Positions 63,512 to 64,000 of a stretch of DNA of 64,000 nucleotides are shown here, piece after piece. The notes under the pieces were generated by a model. That model was not told the DNA's origin, did not search any database, and was given only the letters and a program-made list of their open reading frames with translations. A program made the translations under genes and the position numbers. The stretch comes from Drosophila persimilis (Eukaryota > Arthropoda > Insecta > Diptera > Drosophilidae). Within the stretch, counting starts at the first letter, position 1; each line of letters starts with the position of its first letter. The stretch spans positions 124,001 through 188,000 of the forward strand of contig NW_020825289.1 of assembly GCF_003286085.1 (NCBI RefSeq), read 5' to 3'.

Positions 63512-64000
63512 GATTTATGCACACAGTATACAGACATATTCGGACTTGAAACCGAACCAATAGCAACTAATAATTTTTATAGGCAAGAGCTAAGATTGAA
63601 GGATAACAACCCGGTATACACAAAAAATTATAGCATTCCACACGCACACAAAGACGAAATCAATAAACAGGTAGAAAAACTCATTCTGGACAAAATAGTA
63701 GAACCATCAGTTTCGGAGTACAATAGTCCAATACTACTTGTACACAAAAAAGGTCTCCCAGGATCTGAAAATAAAAGATGTCGTTTAGTCATTGACTATC
63801 GTCAAATAAACAAAAAATTATTGTCCGATAAATTTCCACTTCCAAGAATAGATGATATTCTTGATCAGTTGGGTAGAGCCAAATATTTTTCATGTCTAGA
63901 CTTAATGTCTGGATTTCATCAAATAGAGCTGAAACAACACTCTAGAGATTTAACGTCCTTTTCAACGAGCAATGGCTCGTACCAATTCGCTAGACTACCT
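63512..64000 (+). pseudogene. pol: 412-type pol: reverse transcriptase start, runs off window
   Basis: Open frame to the window edge: LRLKDNNPVYTKNYSIPH, VEPSVSEYNSPILLVHKK, RCRLVIDYRQINKKLL, FPLPRIDDILDQLGRAKYF, CLDLMSGFHQIEL (first palm Asp), LTSFSTSNGSYQFARLP. This is a gypsy-type RT of the mdg1 group. The catalytic YxDD motif is outside the window. It was continuous with the protease at 62394 before the DINE-1 inserted. Confidence 0.85.

Larger units (their letters stand above)
59261..64000 (+). mobile_element. 412/mdg1-type gypsy LTR retrotransposon, right end outside window
   Basis: A 482-bp LTR starting TGTAGTGTAG and ending TTCTACA, followed by a tRNA-Arg-like primer site, then leader, gag remnant, protease, and RT. 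LTR length and start agree with the 412 element. A DINE-1 (62395-63511) splits pol. The window ends inside RT. Confidence 0.85.

Overview
This window looks like Drosophila pericentromeric heterochromatin. It is an almost continuous pile of nested, mostly broken transposable elements with one recognisable piece of a host gene. The organism call rests on the element families: I factor, DINE-1/INE-1 Helitrons, 17.6/297-type errantivirus, 412/mdg1-type, Ulysses-type gypsy with very long LTRs, several BEL/Pao, CR1-, R1- and LOA-type LINEs. It also rests on one exon (52674-52880, minus strand) coding for the kinase/PH-domain junction of a GRK2/3-type receptor kinase, which fits Drosophila Gprk1. Most of the window is probably intronic or flanking DNA of that gene. 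I cannot name the species.

Layout. 1-8875: two minus-strand BEL/Pao fragments sharing a near-identical 1.78 kb segment (1-1781 and 6059-7838), separated by a plus-strand BEL/Pao pol fragment with its 3' LTR and by a DINE-1. 8890-19085: a DINE-1 split by a 9.8 kb minus-strand Ulysses-like gypsy element with 2.4 kb LTRs, a tRNA-Lys type primer site, gag, pol, and a RING-H2-like reading frame just upstream of gag. 19100-23220: a decayed CR1-type LINE with PHD-like ORF1. 23225-40435: a minus-strand LINE (here 'family B') split by an env-bearing BEL/Pao element. Inside that BEL env lies an R1-type LINE with a 12-bp target duplication. Inside the 3' region of that LINE lies a nearly intact 17.6/297-type errantivirus with 595-bp LTRs and a 4-bp target duplication. 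The BEL 3' LTR carries an internally deleted piggyBac-type element at a TTAA site.

40590-42701: remnants of BEL integrase, a second CR1 copy and a short DINE-1. 42850-52168: a LOA-type LINE, apparently split by a minus-strand CR1-superfamily LINE with an intact ORF1, plus a DINE-1 fragment. 52169-52984: the host island with the Gprk1 exon. 52985-59260: another family B LINE, split by a nearly full-length I element (5430 bp, 12-bp target duplication). 59261-64000: a 412/mdg1-type LTR element running off the right edge, split between protease and reverse transcriptase by a 1.1 kb DINE-1 that has both termini.

No tRNA, rRNA or CRISPR was seen. The genes do not form a pathway; the order of nesting is the history. 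The errantivirus and the I element look youngest. The BEL/Pao, CR1 and LOA copies carry multiple stops, frameshifts and deletions. The most unusual items are the RING-H2-like segment next to a gypsy gag, a 42-bp filler copied from neighbouring DNA inside one long LTR, a 1 kb LTR replacement by a DINE-1 fragment, and the internally deleted but intron-keeping piggyBac element.
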